Shown here one piece after another: positions 53,814 through 61,062 of a stretch of DNA of 64,000 nucleotides. Positions within the stretch are counted from its first letter, which is position 1, and each line of letters opens with the position of its first letter. Source of the DNA: Halobacillus sp. Marseille-P3879. GTDB lineage: Bacteria > Bacillota > Bacilli > Bacillales > Halobacillaceae. The translations under genes and the position numbers were made by a program. The stretch lies in the NCBI RefSeq assembly GCF_900240285.1, contig NZ_OESS01000003.1:372001-436000 (forward strand), given 5' to 3'. The notes under the pieces are model-generated. The model saw only the letters and a program-made list of their open reading frames with translations. It was not told where the DNA came from and made no database searches.

Positions 53814-54587
53814 ATGGAATTTAAAATCGGTACCTTCAATGTAAGGGTGAATTTAGAGCAGGATGGGGAAGATTCATGGCCACATAGAGCCGACAAGGTT
53901 ACACAGATGGTTCGCTGCCACCAGCCCGATGTTCTTGGCATTCAGGAAGCCTTGATTGACATGACAAGAGATATTGAGGAAGCCTTATCCGATTATAAAT
54001 GGATCGGGGAAGGAAGACGAGGTGGACTCTCTGATGAACTGTGCCCGATTTTCTATAACGATCTTACAGTAGAATGCAGGCACTATGGCCAGTTCTGGCT
54101 TTCTGAACAGCCTGAGCTTGCTGGAAGCATCAGCTGGGGCAGTGATTTTCCGAGAATTTGTACGTGGGGGCACTTCCGTTTCAGGCAGGCGCCTTATGAA
54201 GAGTTTATAGTTTACAACACTCATCTCGACCATATCAGTTCTTCAGCGAAAGAAAACGGGTCCGCATTACTCTGGCAAAGGCTTTATGCTCATTATATAA
54301 GGAAAAAGGTTCCGATCATCTTGACGGGGGACTTCAACAGTGAACCAGAGAGTAGAGTCATTCGAAGTTTAAGAGGAAAACTAATCCTGCAAGATGCATT
54401 TTCCTCTCTGGATGGTGCTCCGGGACGAACATTCCATCATTTTAAAGGCGGCACAGAAGGGGAACCCATTGATTATATCTTCTGCACGACAGATGTTAAG
54501 ATTGGACAAACAGAGATTGATCGAAAGACAGTGAATGGCCGTTATCCATCTGATCATTATCCCGTTTTTACCACTTTAGATTTATGA
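53814..54587 (+). CDS. Endonuclease/exonuclease/phosphatase (EEP)-family protein
   Basis: A 257-residue metal-dependent phosphodiester/phosphomonoester hydrolase. Fold motifs in order: IGTFNVRVN with the first metal-site Asn, DVLGIQEAL with the metal-binding Glu, YNTHLDHISS with the catalytic His/Asp, LTGDFNSEPES with the Asp-x-Asn pair, and PIDYIFCT and SDHYPVFTTL at the end. AAGGTG five bases before ATG 53814 decides the start. No signal peptide. In a sugar locus it may remove a phospho-substituent rather than act on nucleic acid; that is inference. Confidence 0.88.
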   Translation: MEFKIGTFNVRVNLEQDGEDSWPHRADKVTQMVRCHQPDVLGIQEALIDMTRDIEEALSDYKWIGEGRRGGLSDELCPIFYNDLTVECRHYGQFWLSEQPELAGSISWGSDFPRICTWGHFRFRQAPYEEFIVYNTHLDHISSSAKENGSALLWQRLYAHYIRKKVPIILTGDFNSEPESRVIRSLRGKLILQDAFSSLDGAPGRTFHHFKGGTEGEPIDYIFCTTDVKIGQTEIDRKTVNGRYPSDHYPVFTTLDL

Positions 54588-54600
54588 AGGGAGAAGTCTC

Positions 54601-55548
54601 ATGAAGGAAGAGAATGTACGACCCTGCTGTCAGGCCAGCCGGGCTGATGTTGAAGCAGGTACGAAAAAAACAAAAGCGTCAAAGGTAACGCTGGCAGATA
54701 AGAAGGTGAAGTTAAAAGAAAGAATGGTCCGCCTGCCTGGCGGAGAATTTTTAATGGGGACGGATGATAAAGATGGATTTCCATTTGACGGAGAAGGTCC
54801 TGTCAGAGAAGTGAAAATCGACCCTTTTTATATCGACTCGCACACGGTAAGTAATGCCGATTTCAAGCAATTTGTAGAAGAGACAGGCTATATGACAGAG
54901 GCCGAGCAATATGGCTGGTCGTTTGTTTTCTACCAATTTATCGCCCCTGATCCTAAATTTAAGGTCCAGAAGCTGCCGCAGACACCCTGGTGGCTTGCGG
55001 TCGAAGGGGCATATTGGTACCAGCCGGAGGGACCGGGTTCATCAATAGACGACCGTCTTGACCATCCTGTTATTCATGTTTCCTGGAATGATGCTGAAGC
55101 CTTCTGCAAATGGGCTGGAAAAAGGCTGCCGACGGAAGCAGAATGGGAATACGCAGCACGTGGCGGCCTTGAACAAAAGAAATATCCGTGGGGAGATGAG
55201 TTGATGCCAGACGGAGAACATTACTGCAACATCTGGCAGGGTAAATTTCCCCGTGAGAATACCGAGGAAGATGGTTATTTCGGCACTGCCCAGGTGCAGG
55301 CATTTCCGACCAACGACTATGGCTTGTATCATATGGCTGGAAATGTATGGGAATGGTGCTCAGATTCGTTTGCTGTACCCGGCAGGCCGAACAATCCGTC
55401 TTCCAAAGTGATGAGAGGCGGATCCTACCTGTGCCACCACTCTTATTGCAATCGCTACCGGGTTGCAGCCCGCAGCTCGAACACAATGGACAGCTCCACA
55501 GGCAATATGGGTTTTCGATGTGTAACGGATCATCTGGCGGACTTTTAA
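54601..55548 (+). CDS. Formylglycine-generating enzyme (sulfatase activator)
   Basis: Oxidises the Cys of the CxPSR motif in the sulfatase to formylglycine using O2 and copper. The FGE-sulfatase fold is complete: RLPGGEFLMGTD, PFYIDSHTVSNADFKQFVEETGY, HPVIHVSWNDAEAFCKWAG, LPTEAEWEYAARGG, GNVWEW, and the active-site block GGSYLCHHSYCNRYR with Cys278 and Cys283 spaced exactly as Cys336/Cys341 of the human enzyme. This separates it from the many FGE-fold proteins without such cysteines. An N-terminal CC pair (9-10) is typical of bacterial FGE. It follows the EEP gene by 13 bp and is cytoplasmic, matching its cytoplasmic client. Confidence 0.95.
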   Translation: MKEENVRPCCQASRADVEAGTKKTKASKVTLADKKVKLKERMVRLPGGEFLMGTDDKDGFPFDGEGPVREVKIDPFYIDSHTVSNADFKQFVEETGYMTEAEQYGWSFVFYQFIAPDPKFKVQKLPQTPWWLAVEGAYWYQPEGPGSSIDDRLDHPVIHVSWNDAEAFCKWAGKRLPTEAEWEYAARGGLEQKKYPWGDELMPDGEHYCNIWQGKFPRENTEEDGYFGTAQVQAFPTNDYGLYHMAGNVWEWCSDSFAVPGRPNNPSSKVMRGGSYLCHHSYCNRYRVAARSSNTMDSSTGNMGFRCVTDHLADF

Positions 55549-55560
55549 CGAATAACGAGG

Positions 55561-55618
55561 AATCAGCCTTTAATGTAATTCTGAGATCTGACTCAGATGC
55601 AAAAAGGCTGATTTTTTT
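55561..55618 (+). terminator. Terminator at the end of the glycan locus
   Basis: AATCAGCCTTT (55561-55571) pairs perfectly with AAAGGCTGATT (55603-55613), with a nested CTGAG/CTCAG stem, and is followed by a run of T residues. Confidence 0.92.
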
Positions 55619-56048
55619 ATAATCCTTTAATTAACATGCTGTCTTTCTCCCGCAACAGGTCATACGTCGGCAGCAATCTTTCAGGCACAAGTGTCCGACC
55701 GTAATCCCAGGCATTTCTTTCAATCTCCGCTTTAAGTTCTTCGATTTCTTCATCTTCCCCGTACATAAGCGTGCGCAGATCATGCTTGTGCTTCTTAAAG
55801 GTTAAATAATACCCAATCTCATGATAAACCATAATCTGAACGATGTTCTTTTTCGATTCATTGATTTTAATTTTACCTATATATCCGTTAACTTCTAAGT
55901 AGTTAAAACTGATTGTGTTTGTCGATACGTTATAGCTCATGGGTGCCGGAAGTTCGTTGTTGAATTCGGTATGGATCGCTAATTGGTGCTCGTGCAAGAT
56001 ATTTTTAATGATGTCTTCGATATGCCAAATGTAGAGCATCTTCTTCAT
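55617..56048 (-). CDS. Small ImmA/IrrE-like protein with an altered zinc motif
   Basis: A protein of 143 residues. The segment VYHEIGYYLTFKKHKHD looks like the HExxH helix of IrrE/ImmA-type metallopeptidases, but the second His is Tyr (TAT instead of CAT). Downstream Glu-rich sequence (ELKAEIERNAWDYGRTLVP) carries the usual third-ligand region. If the family assignment is right the protein may be inactive or use other ligands. The start at 56048 follows AAAGGA. It stands alone, on the opposite strand to its neighbours. The 255-bp gap upstream of it holds the divergent promoters and nothing else that I see. Confidence 0.5.
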   Translation of the reverse strand: MKKMLYIWHIEDIIKNILHEHQLAIHTEFNNELPAPMSYNVSTNTISFNYLEVNGYIGKIKINESKKNIVQIMVYHEIGYYLTFKKHKHDLRTLMYGEDEEIEELKAEIERNAWDYGRTLVPERLLPTYDLLREKDSMLIKGL

Positions 56049-56306
56049 CACTATCCTTTTTGTACTTATTTCCCATCACCTGGATTAAATGTATTCTTAT
56101 TTAAACAATATAATAGAATTTTGCGTTAATTTAAACTATTTAAGGTATTGGTAGGAACTTTAGTCGGCTTTTTAAATAGTAGAAATAGACAGGCATTTGA
56201 AGTTCCCGATTCTATGGATCTATAATCATTTGAAAATGCTTAAACATTAGACTCAAAAAAGAAGCAGGAATATAATAGAAGTTATTCAAGAGAGTCAGGA
56301 GTTTTA

Positions 56307-57719
56307 ATGATGAAGAAAGTTTCGACCTACGCTTATGCCGCCATCGTAAATTTATATATCCTATTGTTTTATGTCTCCCTTCAGGTGGAAAGTGATTTTT
56401 TACTGAGTATATTGTCAATCTTCGGAGTGTTATCACTGATATTCTCGCTGTTCTATTTACCAGCGAGCAAGAGAATGCTGCCGTTCTTTTTGATTGTGTT
56501 AGCTTTTTTAATTTTAATCATGTCCGATTCGTCTATAACAGTTGGAATTTTTGAAGGCTTTCGTCAAATGACGAGTTTGATCGCAATTTTGCTGATCGTA
56601 CCGATTATCAGCTGGATACTTAGGGAAGAACCCTATATTGAAAAGATTATGTCCTTTGCGGGGGATTTCTTAAATACCAGCCGCAGGTTCTACTTCGGTA
56701 TTATGGTCATTACTCAGATTCTATCATTCTTCCTCCTGTTCGGTTCCATTCAGACGGTGTATCAGTTCATTCAGCAGCTGCTCGGTGAACGAAAAGGAGA
56801 AGCGTGGGAGAACTTTAAAGGAACAGCTCTGTTGCGCGCGTTCTCGCTTTGTACGCTGTGGGTTGTCAGCATACCGAGCTTTGTATTTATCGTCAACTTT
56901 CTCGATGCTTCTTTATGGCTGTCTATGCTGCAGGGCGGGGTGATTTCTCTATGTGCCGTACTGTTGGCTGTTTTGTTTTCTTATTTTGAAGAGAAGCATT
57001 ATAAAATTGATATTACGTCGGCGTTAAAAGAAGAAATTGATAGAGCGATTGGAGGAGGAGACAGGGGCCATCTGAGTCGTGAAGTGGTTGAGTTCGCTAG
57101 CTTGTTTGTGCTGATATTTGGAACGATATTCTTCCTGCATGGCGTGTTTGGCCTTGAGATTCTTGAAATTATTCCACCTGTTATTCTTACGTATACGCTG
57201 CTTTACTTTATTTTAAAAAACAAGGTAAAGAGCTTGAAGAAAAACATGGAATTTTACTTTACAGGCTATGCTCGTGGAAAGGCACAACAGTTCAGTATTC
57301 TGCTGTCGGTTGGGCTCGTTATTGTGGCGCTTAATCTCTCCGGCTGGGGGGAAACGATGATTGACGGAATTATAGCAATTGAGGGAGCCGTGCCATTTGT
57401 CAATCTTCTAACGTTACTACCTTTTATTCCAATGATTTTAAGTTTCTTTGGCATTGGACCGCTTCCTGTGCTTGTGCTCGTCGGCGGGGTATTGCAAAAC
57501 GTGTCTCTGCCGTATCCACCAGAACTTCTGGTGCTGTCCATTACATCGGGCAGCGTAATCTCTGCGCTCCTTTCGCCTTTTATCCTCCCTGCGATTGTGC
57601 TCAGCAGTGAGAATGGGTTAAGCATCTTTAAGAACGGGTTCCAATTTAATATTGTTTATGCGGCGGCTTTTTATTTGTTTGTTCAAATGTATTTGCAACT
57701 CGTTTCCGTGGCACTCTAA
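56307..57719 (+). CDS. Polytopic membrane protein, unidentified transporter-like
   Basis: 470 residues with about 11-12 hydrophobic segments, no recognised signature. A cytoplasmic loop with EEIDRAIGGGDRGHLSREVVEF divides the protein into two halves, and the C-terminal half holds ILSFFGIGPLPVLVLVGGVL and SGSVISALLSPFILPAIVL, helix-breaking loops as in ion-transporter-type permeases of the divalent-anion/nucleoside-recognition groups. CAGGAG precedes two adjacent ATG codons. It is a single-gene unit. The substrate cannot be guessed. Confidence 0.7.
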   Translation: MMKKVSTYAYAAIVNLYILLFYVSLQVESDFLLSILSIFGVLSLIFSLFYLPASKRMLPFFLIVLAFLILIMSDSSITVGIFEGFRQMTSLIAILLIVPIISWILREEPYIEKIMSFAGDFLNTSRRFYFGIMVITQILSFFLLFGSIQTVYQFIQQLLGERKGEAWENFKGTALLRAFSLCTLWVVSIPSFVFIVNFLDASLWLSMLQGGVISLCAVLLAVLFSYFEEKHYKIDITSALKEEIDRAIGGGDRGHLSREVVEFASLFVLIFGTIFFLHGVFGLEILEIIPPVILTYTLLYFILKNKVKSLKKNMEFYFTGYARGKAQQFSILLSVGLVIVALNLSGWGETMIDGIIAIEGAVPFVNLLTLLPFIPMILSFFGIGPLPVLVLVGGVLQNVSLPYPPELLVLSITSGSVISALLSPFILPAIVLSSENGLSIFKNGFQFNIVYAAAFYLFVQMYLQLVSVAL

Positions 57720-57864
57720 GTGTAAGTGTTTGCCAAATAAGGGTTTTACACACAATTTCCACATTTAATATATTTTTTACTAAATGGGCTGATAAATCCC
57801 TATATGGCGGCTTTTAGAGGGCGTTATCGGGAGGAGAAGTTCATTTGTGTGACAATTGTGGTAT

Positions 57865-57892
57865 TTTACATGGGACAGACAAGTGATACAAT
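57865..57892 (+). promoter_or_regulatory. Sigma-A promoter of the SurA-N lipoprotein gene
   Basis: TTTACA (57865-57870), 16 bp and TACAAT (57887-57892), with an extended -10 TG two bases upstream. It lies inside a longer frame that continues upstream of the lipoprotein signal sequence, which supports the downstream TTG start for that gene. Confidence 0.65.
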
Positions 57893-57926
57893 GACAATCA
57901 CCATGAATCGGAAAGGGGTTTACATT

Positions 57927-58700
57927 TTGAATAAAAAATGGTTATTGAGTTTACTTTTAGCAGCGTTCGTAATGTTCCTGGCTGCCTGCAATAGTGATGA
58001 TTCAGCAGAAGGTGACGAGGGCGGAAATGAAGAAGAAAATCAGGAGGAACAGGAGAGCGGTGAAGGTGAAGGCGAGCAAGCTGAAATGCCTGAGCCGGAC
58101 CTAGAGGATGTTCCTGATGTTGTAGCTGATGTAAATGGAGAAGAAATTGGAAAAGAAGAATTTAAATCAACCTATGAGCAGCAGTTTCAGCAAATGGCGA
58201 TGCAATCTCAAATGTCTGGGGAAGAGGTTGATCAGGATCAGTTGAAAGAGCAAACAGCTGAGAGTCTGGTCGGTCAGGAGCTTCTCATTCAAAAAGCAGA
58301 AAGTGAAGGCTATGAAGCTTCAGAAGATGAAGTAAATCAAACACTTGAAGATCTTGCGGAACAAAACCAGCTCGAATCTACAGATGAATTCCTCTCTGCA
58401 TTGGAAGAGCAGGGGATGAGTGAAGATGAAGTTATGTCTCAAATTGAAACACAAGTGAAAGTCGATCAGCTGATCGCAAGTGAAGCAGGAGATACTGAAC
58501 CAACAGAAGAAGAGCTTAAAGAAGCCTATGAGCAGATGAAAGCTCAGCAGGAGCAGATGGGCGGCGAAGGTGAAATGCCTTCCTATGAAGACGCTAAGCC
58601 GGATCTTGAAGAGCAAGTGAAGACTCAGAAGGAATCTGAAGCGACGCAAACACTAGTTGAAGAACTACGCGAAGATGCAGATGTAACGGTACACCTATAA
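57927..58700 (+). CDS. SurA N-terminal-domain lipoprotein (PrsA-like chaperone without PPIase domain)
   Basis: The lipoprotein signal KKWLLSLLLAAFVMFLAAC ends in lipobox LAAC, then a strongly acidic linker rich in Glu, Gly and Asp. The mature part (about 80-250) is the helical SurA_N domain (VADVNGEEIGKEEFKSTYEQ-type block, ESLVGQELLIQKAESEGYEAS, DEVNQTLEDLAEQN). No parvulin domain follows, unlike PrsA. The frame extends upstream to 57804, but AAAGGGG spaced eight bases before TTG 57927, a promoter just upstream and the signal peptide fix the start. It probably assists folding of exported proteins at the membrane surface. Confidence 0.86.
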   Translation: MNKKWLLSLLLAAFVMFLAACNSDDSAEGDEGGNEEENQEEQESGEGEGEQAEMPEPDLEDVPDVVADVNGEEIGKEEFKSTYEQQFQQMAMQSQMSGEEVDQDQLKEQTAESLVGQELLIQKAESEGYEASEDEVNQTLEDLAEQNQLESTDEFLSALEEQGMSEDEVMSQIETQVKVDQLIASEAGDTEPTEEELKEAYEQMKAQQEQMGGEGEMPSYEDAKPDLEEQVKTQKESEATQTLVEELREDADVTVHL

Positions 58701-58711
58701 GTTAGATAATT

Positions 58712-58744
58712 AAACCAGATCCTACTACGGATCTGGTTTTTTTA
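58712..58744 (+). terminator. Terminator after the SurA-N lipoprotein gene
   Basis: AAACCAGATCC (58712-58722) pairs perfectly with GGATCTGGTTT (58729-58739), followed by T residues. Confidence 0.93.
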
Positions 58745-58858
58745 TGTTTTGGTAAAAACCGAACATTTTTTATATATTTTCATAAAAAATTCGTTTTTAG
58801 CGTTGATTAACGTTCGCTGGTTTGCTATAGTTGGCAACGTACTTATTTTAGAATAAGA

Positions 58859-58934
58859 AAACTCGTATATCCTCGGTAATATGGTCTGAGTGTTTCTACC
58901 TGGTTCCCGCTGAAAAGAACCAGACTACGGGTTA
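58859..58934 (+). promoter_or_regulatory. Purine riboswitch, guanine/hypoxanthine class
   Basis: P1 is AACTCGT (58860-58866) with ACGGGTT (58927-58933). The junction blocks ATAT...TAATATGG and GTTTCTACC and the P3 stem CTGGTTC/GAACCAG are all present. The specificity nucleotide in AGACTACGG (58925) is C, which pairs with guanine; adenine switches have U there. It lies 130 bp upstream of two nucleosidase-like genes. No clear intrinsic terminator follows, so the expression platform may act on translation or is not obvious by eye. Confidence 0.92.
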
Positions 58935-59063
58935 AAGGAATTTTTAAATTTATTGTCAAGCAGGTTAGCTGCCTGCAAATGTTTCAATTCATATAACAAA
59001 TTCCCCATCATTAACCTTCCTGCCAGACACCGAGGATGCGACACCATCAAGGAGGAAAACCAC

Positions 59064-59930
59064 ATGACAAAGAGATTTGGGTTACTGGTTGTGCTTTTTA
59101 CAGCGATAGCCATAGCCGCAGCTGGATGCAGTTCAGCAAGTGAGAGTGAAGAGTCCCAAGAAGAAGAACAGCAGCCGATCCTCATTCAAGGACCAATGCC
59201 GATAGAAGCAGAAGAGTTTGCGGATAGGCTCGACAATGTGGAGGAAGAGACTTCGGGGAATTTTGTTTTTTATAAAGGTACAGTCAATGATTATCCTGTT
59301 ATTGTTGTGAAAACAGGAAAAGGAATGGAAAATACAGCGGCTGCCACAACGCTTGCGATTGAAAAGTATGACCCAAAAGCAATCATTAACCAGGGCACGT
59401 CTGGTGGACATGATCCTGACCTTCACGTCTATGACATTGTACTTGGCGAACGCACGACGAACATTGGCGCGCTAAAAACAGGAGACCGTGATGAAGGGGA
59501 AGGAATTAAACCGAAAGATTGGATTCCAATGGATTTAATGGCTTCTGAAGGAAGTGCGGGAGAAGATCCTGACGCTGAGAACATTCGTTATTATGAGGGA
59601 GATGAAGATCTTCTGGATGCCGCTAAGGCTGTTAAAGATACGCATCAAGAAGGGAAGGTCGTTGAAGGAACAATCGGATCAGCTGACCTATGGAATAATG
59701 AAGTGGACCGTATCAAGTGGTTCCACGAGAAATATGAGACTTCTGTAGAAGAAATGGAAGGTGCAGCAGGTGCGCAGATGGCTGATGCCTATGATGTGCC
59801 TTATTTAGGGATTCGTATTTTGTCCAATAACAAGACCAATGACGGAGAATATGATCCTGATACCGCAGCATCTAATCAAGATTACGTTTATGAAGTTGTA
59901 CAGAAGTATATCTCAGAATTAGAAGAGTAA
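59064..59930 (+). CDS. Nucleosidase/phosphorylase-like lipoprotein, divergent active site
   Basis: The signal peptide ends in AAGC (Cys22), followed by an acidic linker. The mature domain belongs to the PNP/MTAN (nucleoside phosphorylase-like) superfamily: ILIQGPMPIEAEEFADRL, VVKTGKGMENTAAATTLAIEKY, INQGTSGGHDPDLHVYDIVLGE and VEEMEGAAGAQMADAY with the ribose-binding Glu232. The usual catalytic S-D pair is replaced by Ser254-Asn255-Asn256 (ILSNNKTN), so purine protonation would differ. GGAGG decides ATG 59064; an upstream extension overlaps the riboswitch leader. It sits under the riboswitch and next to a paralogue with intact residues. Confidence 0.82.
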   Translation: MTKRFGLLVVLFTAIAIAAAGCSSASESEESQEEEQQPILIQGPMPIEAEEFADRLDNVEEETSGNFVFYKGTVNDYPVIVVKTGKGMENTAAATTLAIEKYDPKAIINQGTSGGHDPDLHVYDIVLGERTTNIGALKTGDRDEGEGIKPKDWIPMDLMASEGSAGEDPDAENIRYYEGDEDLLDAAKAVKDTHQEGKVVEGTIGSADLWNNEVDRIKWFHEKYETSVEEMEGAAGAQMADAYDVPYLGIRILSNNKTNDGEYDPDTAASNQDYVYEVVQKYISELEE

Positions 59931-59950
59931 CAGCGTTGAGGAGGATACAG

Positions 59951-60760
59951 ATGAGTACATTTATGAAGAACGTCTTAGGATTGATATTGGCAGCTCTTGT
60001 TTTAACGGGGTGCGGTCAGCAACCTGACAACACATCGGAAGCAAAAGAAGACGAGAAAGAAGGCAGCACCATTGGTATTATTGGACCGATGGAGGTAGAA
60101 ATCGATCTTTTACGCTCCAATATGGAGGTTGAGGAAAAAACAGAAAAAGGCGAATTAACTTTTTATGAAGGGGAACTGAAAGGTCAGGATATTGTCCTCG
60201 TCCAATCAGGAATCGGAAAAGTAAATGCCACAGTAGCAGCACAAATGCTGATTAGTGAATTTGGTGTAGACCAGCTTATTAATTCAGGCGTTGCTGGAGG
60301 TATTCATCCTGACTTAGGACTTGGAGACATCGTCATTTCGACTGAAACTGTGCATCACGATATGGATGAAACAGCCAAAGGATTTAAACCTGGTCAGATC
60401 CCGGACATGGATACGAGATTTTTTGAAGCAGATGAAGAACTGATCGATTTAGCTAGAGAAGGAACAAAGAACTTACCAGATTATGTCGATGTATTTGAAG
60501 GGCGTATTGCCACGGGTGATCAATTTATCGCAAGTGAAGAAAAAACAGAGTGGATCTACGATACGTTTGATGCTTATGTAGTTGAAATGGAAGGGGCAGC
60601 AGTAGGACAGGTTGCTTATCTTAATGAGATTCCTTATGTCGTCATTCGTTCAGCTTCTGATGATGCGGGAGAAGAAGCATCCGATATTCAGGAGAACTTT
60701 GTAGAAGAAGCTGCTAAAAACTCCAGTGATGTAATTGAAAAAATTCTTGAAAATATGTAA
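59951..60760 (+). CDS. Secreted 5'-methylthioadenosine/S-adenosylhomocysteine nucleosidase-like lipoprotein
   Basis: Lipobox LTGC with Cys21, a short acidic linker, then a full MTAN-like domain: GIIGPMEVEIDLL, LVQSGIGKVNATVAAQML, INSGVAGGIHPDLGLGDIVIST, ATGDQFIAS, VEMEGAAVGQVAYL with Glu214, and IRSASDDAGE with catalytic Asp237. Cytoplasmic MTAN/Pfs proteins have the same motifs without a signal peptide; here the enzyme would act outside the membrane, freeing purine bases from extracellular nucleosides. GAGGAGG precedes ATG 59951. Cotranscribed with the previous gene under the guanine riboswitch. Confidence 0.88.
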   Translation: MSTFMKNVLGLILAALVLTGCGQQPDNTSEAKEDEKEGSTIGIIGPMEVEIDLLRSNMEVEEKTEKGELTFYEGELKGQDIVLVQSGIGKVNATVAAQMLISEFGVDQLINSGVAGGIHPDLGLGDIVISTETVHHDMDETAKGFKPGQIPDMDTRFFEADEELIDLAREGTKNLPDYVDVFEGRIATGDQFIASEEKTEWIYDTFDAYVVEMEGAAVGQVAYLNEIPYVVIRSASDDAGEEASDIQENFVEEAAKNSSDVIEKILENM

Positions 60761-60778
60761 TGTGTACGGTTAACTTAT

Positions 60779-60826
60779 GGCCATCACTCTATTCTCGTTA
60801 TGGAATAGAGTGATGGCCTTTCTTTA
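60779..60826 (+). terminator. Terminator of the nucleosidase operon
   Basis: GGCCATCACTCTATTC (60779-60794) pairs perfectly over 16 bp with GAATAGAGTGATGGCC (60803-60818), followed by TTTCTTT. The remaining 160 bp up to the next promoter hold nothing recognisable. Confidence 0.95.
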
Positions 60827-60985
60827 TGAAAGATACGGAAGGGGGGGATGACGGGTATGGCAACTACTTCTTAAGGTACATCCACAATACTTTCATCCTT
60901 TATCCTTGCATTGGCGTGTTGTCGCCCTGCAGTATTTTATCAGACAGTTAGGAAATAATCGTTTACAGAATAGTGTATAGTGGAA

Positions 60986-61038
60986 TTGACACCCCTGTCT
61001 ACATATCGTACGATACAGCCAAATAGAAAACGTTTACT
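60986..61038 (+). promoter_or_regulatory. Promoter and operator of the second lacI gene
   Basis: TTGACA (60986-60991), 17 bp and TACGAT (61009-61014) form a near-consensus promoter. AGAAAACGTTTACT (61025-61038), just after the expected start point, matches 13 of 14 bases of the AGTAAACGTTTACT palindrome found twice downstream, so autorepression is likely. Confidence 0.78.
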
Positions 61039-61062
61039 TTTATAAGAAAAGGGAGTAAGGAT

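Noticed and set aside
54601-55548. The FGE-fold protein as a non-enzymatic SUMF1-like protein (for example an EgtB- or lectin-like relative)
   Set aside because: Both active-site cysteines with correct spacing and the GGSYLCHxSYCxRYR pattern are present, and a CxPSR sulfatase is encoded nearby.
58953-59063. N-terminal extension of the nucleosidase-like protein
   Set aside because: It would read through the riboswitch leader, has no ribosome binding site, and would bury the lipoprotein signal peptide that begins at 59064.
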